From Actinomycetes bacterium (GTDB taxonomy: Bacteria; Actinomycetota; Actinomycetes; Propionibacteriales; Propionibacteriaceae), in NCBI GenBank assembly GCA_023387135.1, contig JAEWIK010000365.1, forward strand, positions 1 through 5,274: a DNA stretch of 5,274 bases, read 5' to 3'. Of the stretch, positions 4,968 through 5,274 are shown piece by piece (the first letter of the stretch is position 1; every line of letters begins with the position of its first letter). The notes under the pieces are model-generated. The model made no database searches and had not been told where the DNA came from. It was given only the letters and a program-made list of their open reading frames with translations. The translations under genes and the position numbers were made by a program.

Positions 4968-5274
4968 GTGGGTTTTCCGTCGCCGGCAATTAACTTGCTG
5001 CTCTGTCGCTATGCGACCACGGTTGACAACCGACTCTTTCTAAATGATGCAGGGTTGGTGGACGCTCCGCCGAGTTCCAGATTCGATTGGTACATCGCTG
5101 GAGCTCTGGATCTGCCCGTCGCCGCGATTAGGGAGGGTGGCCAACTGAGGGTGGTCGACGATGACGGCCAGGTCATCGATGACGAGAAGCTGAGCGTGGA
5201 TTTCCGCACGGAGTTCGATTCCGACACTGATTTGGATGAGGTCGACTCGGAAGCGATGGCGCGCGTCAATGTGG
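4968..5274 (+). CDS. Unidentified third gene of the toxin-antitoxin operon (5' part only)
   Basis: A frame opens at GTG 4968 and stays open to the window end (102 codons, incomplete), starting 4 bases after the antitoxin stop. The run GGGGG at 4956-4960 may serve as a weak ribosome binding site, 7 bases upstream. The protein begins with a mixed hydrophobic segment (residues 5-15), continues with SSRFDWYIAGALDLPVAAIR (36-55), and has a strongly acidic part with alternating hydrophobic residues, EKLSVDFRTEFDSDTDLDEV (73-92), then ARVNV, as in successive beta strands. There is no signal peptide or HTH. I do not recognise the family. Position as third gene after a HigB-HigA pair, plus a beta-rich acidic profile loosely like SecB-type chaperones, makes a toxin-antitoxin chaperone possible. 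It could equally be an unrelated accessory protein. Codon use fits a real gene. Confidence 0.6.
   Translation, partial: MGFPSPAINLLLCRYATTVDNRLFLNDAGLVDAPPSSRFDWYIAGALDLPVAAIREGGQLRVVDDDGQVIDDEKLSVDFRTEFDSDTDLDEVDSEAMARVNV

Noticed and set aside
1..5274. CRISPR array or tandem repeats
   Set aside because: No regularly spaced direct repeats are visible anywhere in the window.

Overview
The window is GC-rich, with G/C-dominated third codon positions and Shine-Dalgarno or leaderless starts. This points to a high-GC actinomycete (Actinomycetota); I cannot place the genus. It reads as an accessory region: two unrelated toxin-antitoxin modules bracket a small detoxification and regulation cassette.

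Left part (1-908, plus strand). The C-terminal tail of an unidentified gene ends at 48. It is followed by a VbhA-type antitoxin (58-240) and a Fic AMP-transferase toxin (237-836) that overlap by ATGA. A TANNNT -10 box lies 6 nt before the antitoxin ATG, which suggests a leaderless message. A GC-rich hairpin region (841-902) separates fic from the convergent next gene.

Middle part (909-3827). A TetR-family repressor (2697-2062, minus) and a microsomal-type epoxide hydrolase (2012-909, minus) probably form one operon. An aldo/keto reductase (2808-3827, plus) is divergent from them. The intergenic region holds a plausible reductase promoter (TCGACA-N18-TAAAGT). One inverted repeat with a GGA-N7-TCC core fills the spacer of that promoter. 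A second of the same design covers the expected transcription start, with its centre 24 bp away. The simplest reading is that TetR represses itself, the hydrolase and the reductase until a ligand, perhaps a reactive epoxide or carbonyl compound, releases it.

Right part (3828-5274, plus strand). After about 400 bases with no convincing gene, base composition becomes visibly less GC-rich. A HigB/Gp49-type toxin (4224-4556; a longer start at 4140 is possible) overlaps a HigA-type XRE antitoxin (4553-4963) by ATGA. Four bases later a third reading frame starts at GTG 4968 and runs off the window. The toxin-antitoxin-third-gene order, and the antitoxin's Trp-containing tail beyond its HTH, suggest a tripartite toxin-antitoxin-chaperone module. 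That is a hypothesis: the third protein is incomplete and I do not recognise it firmly.
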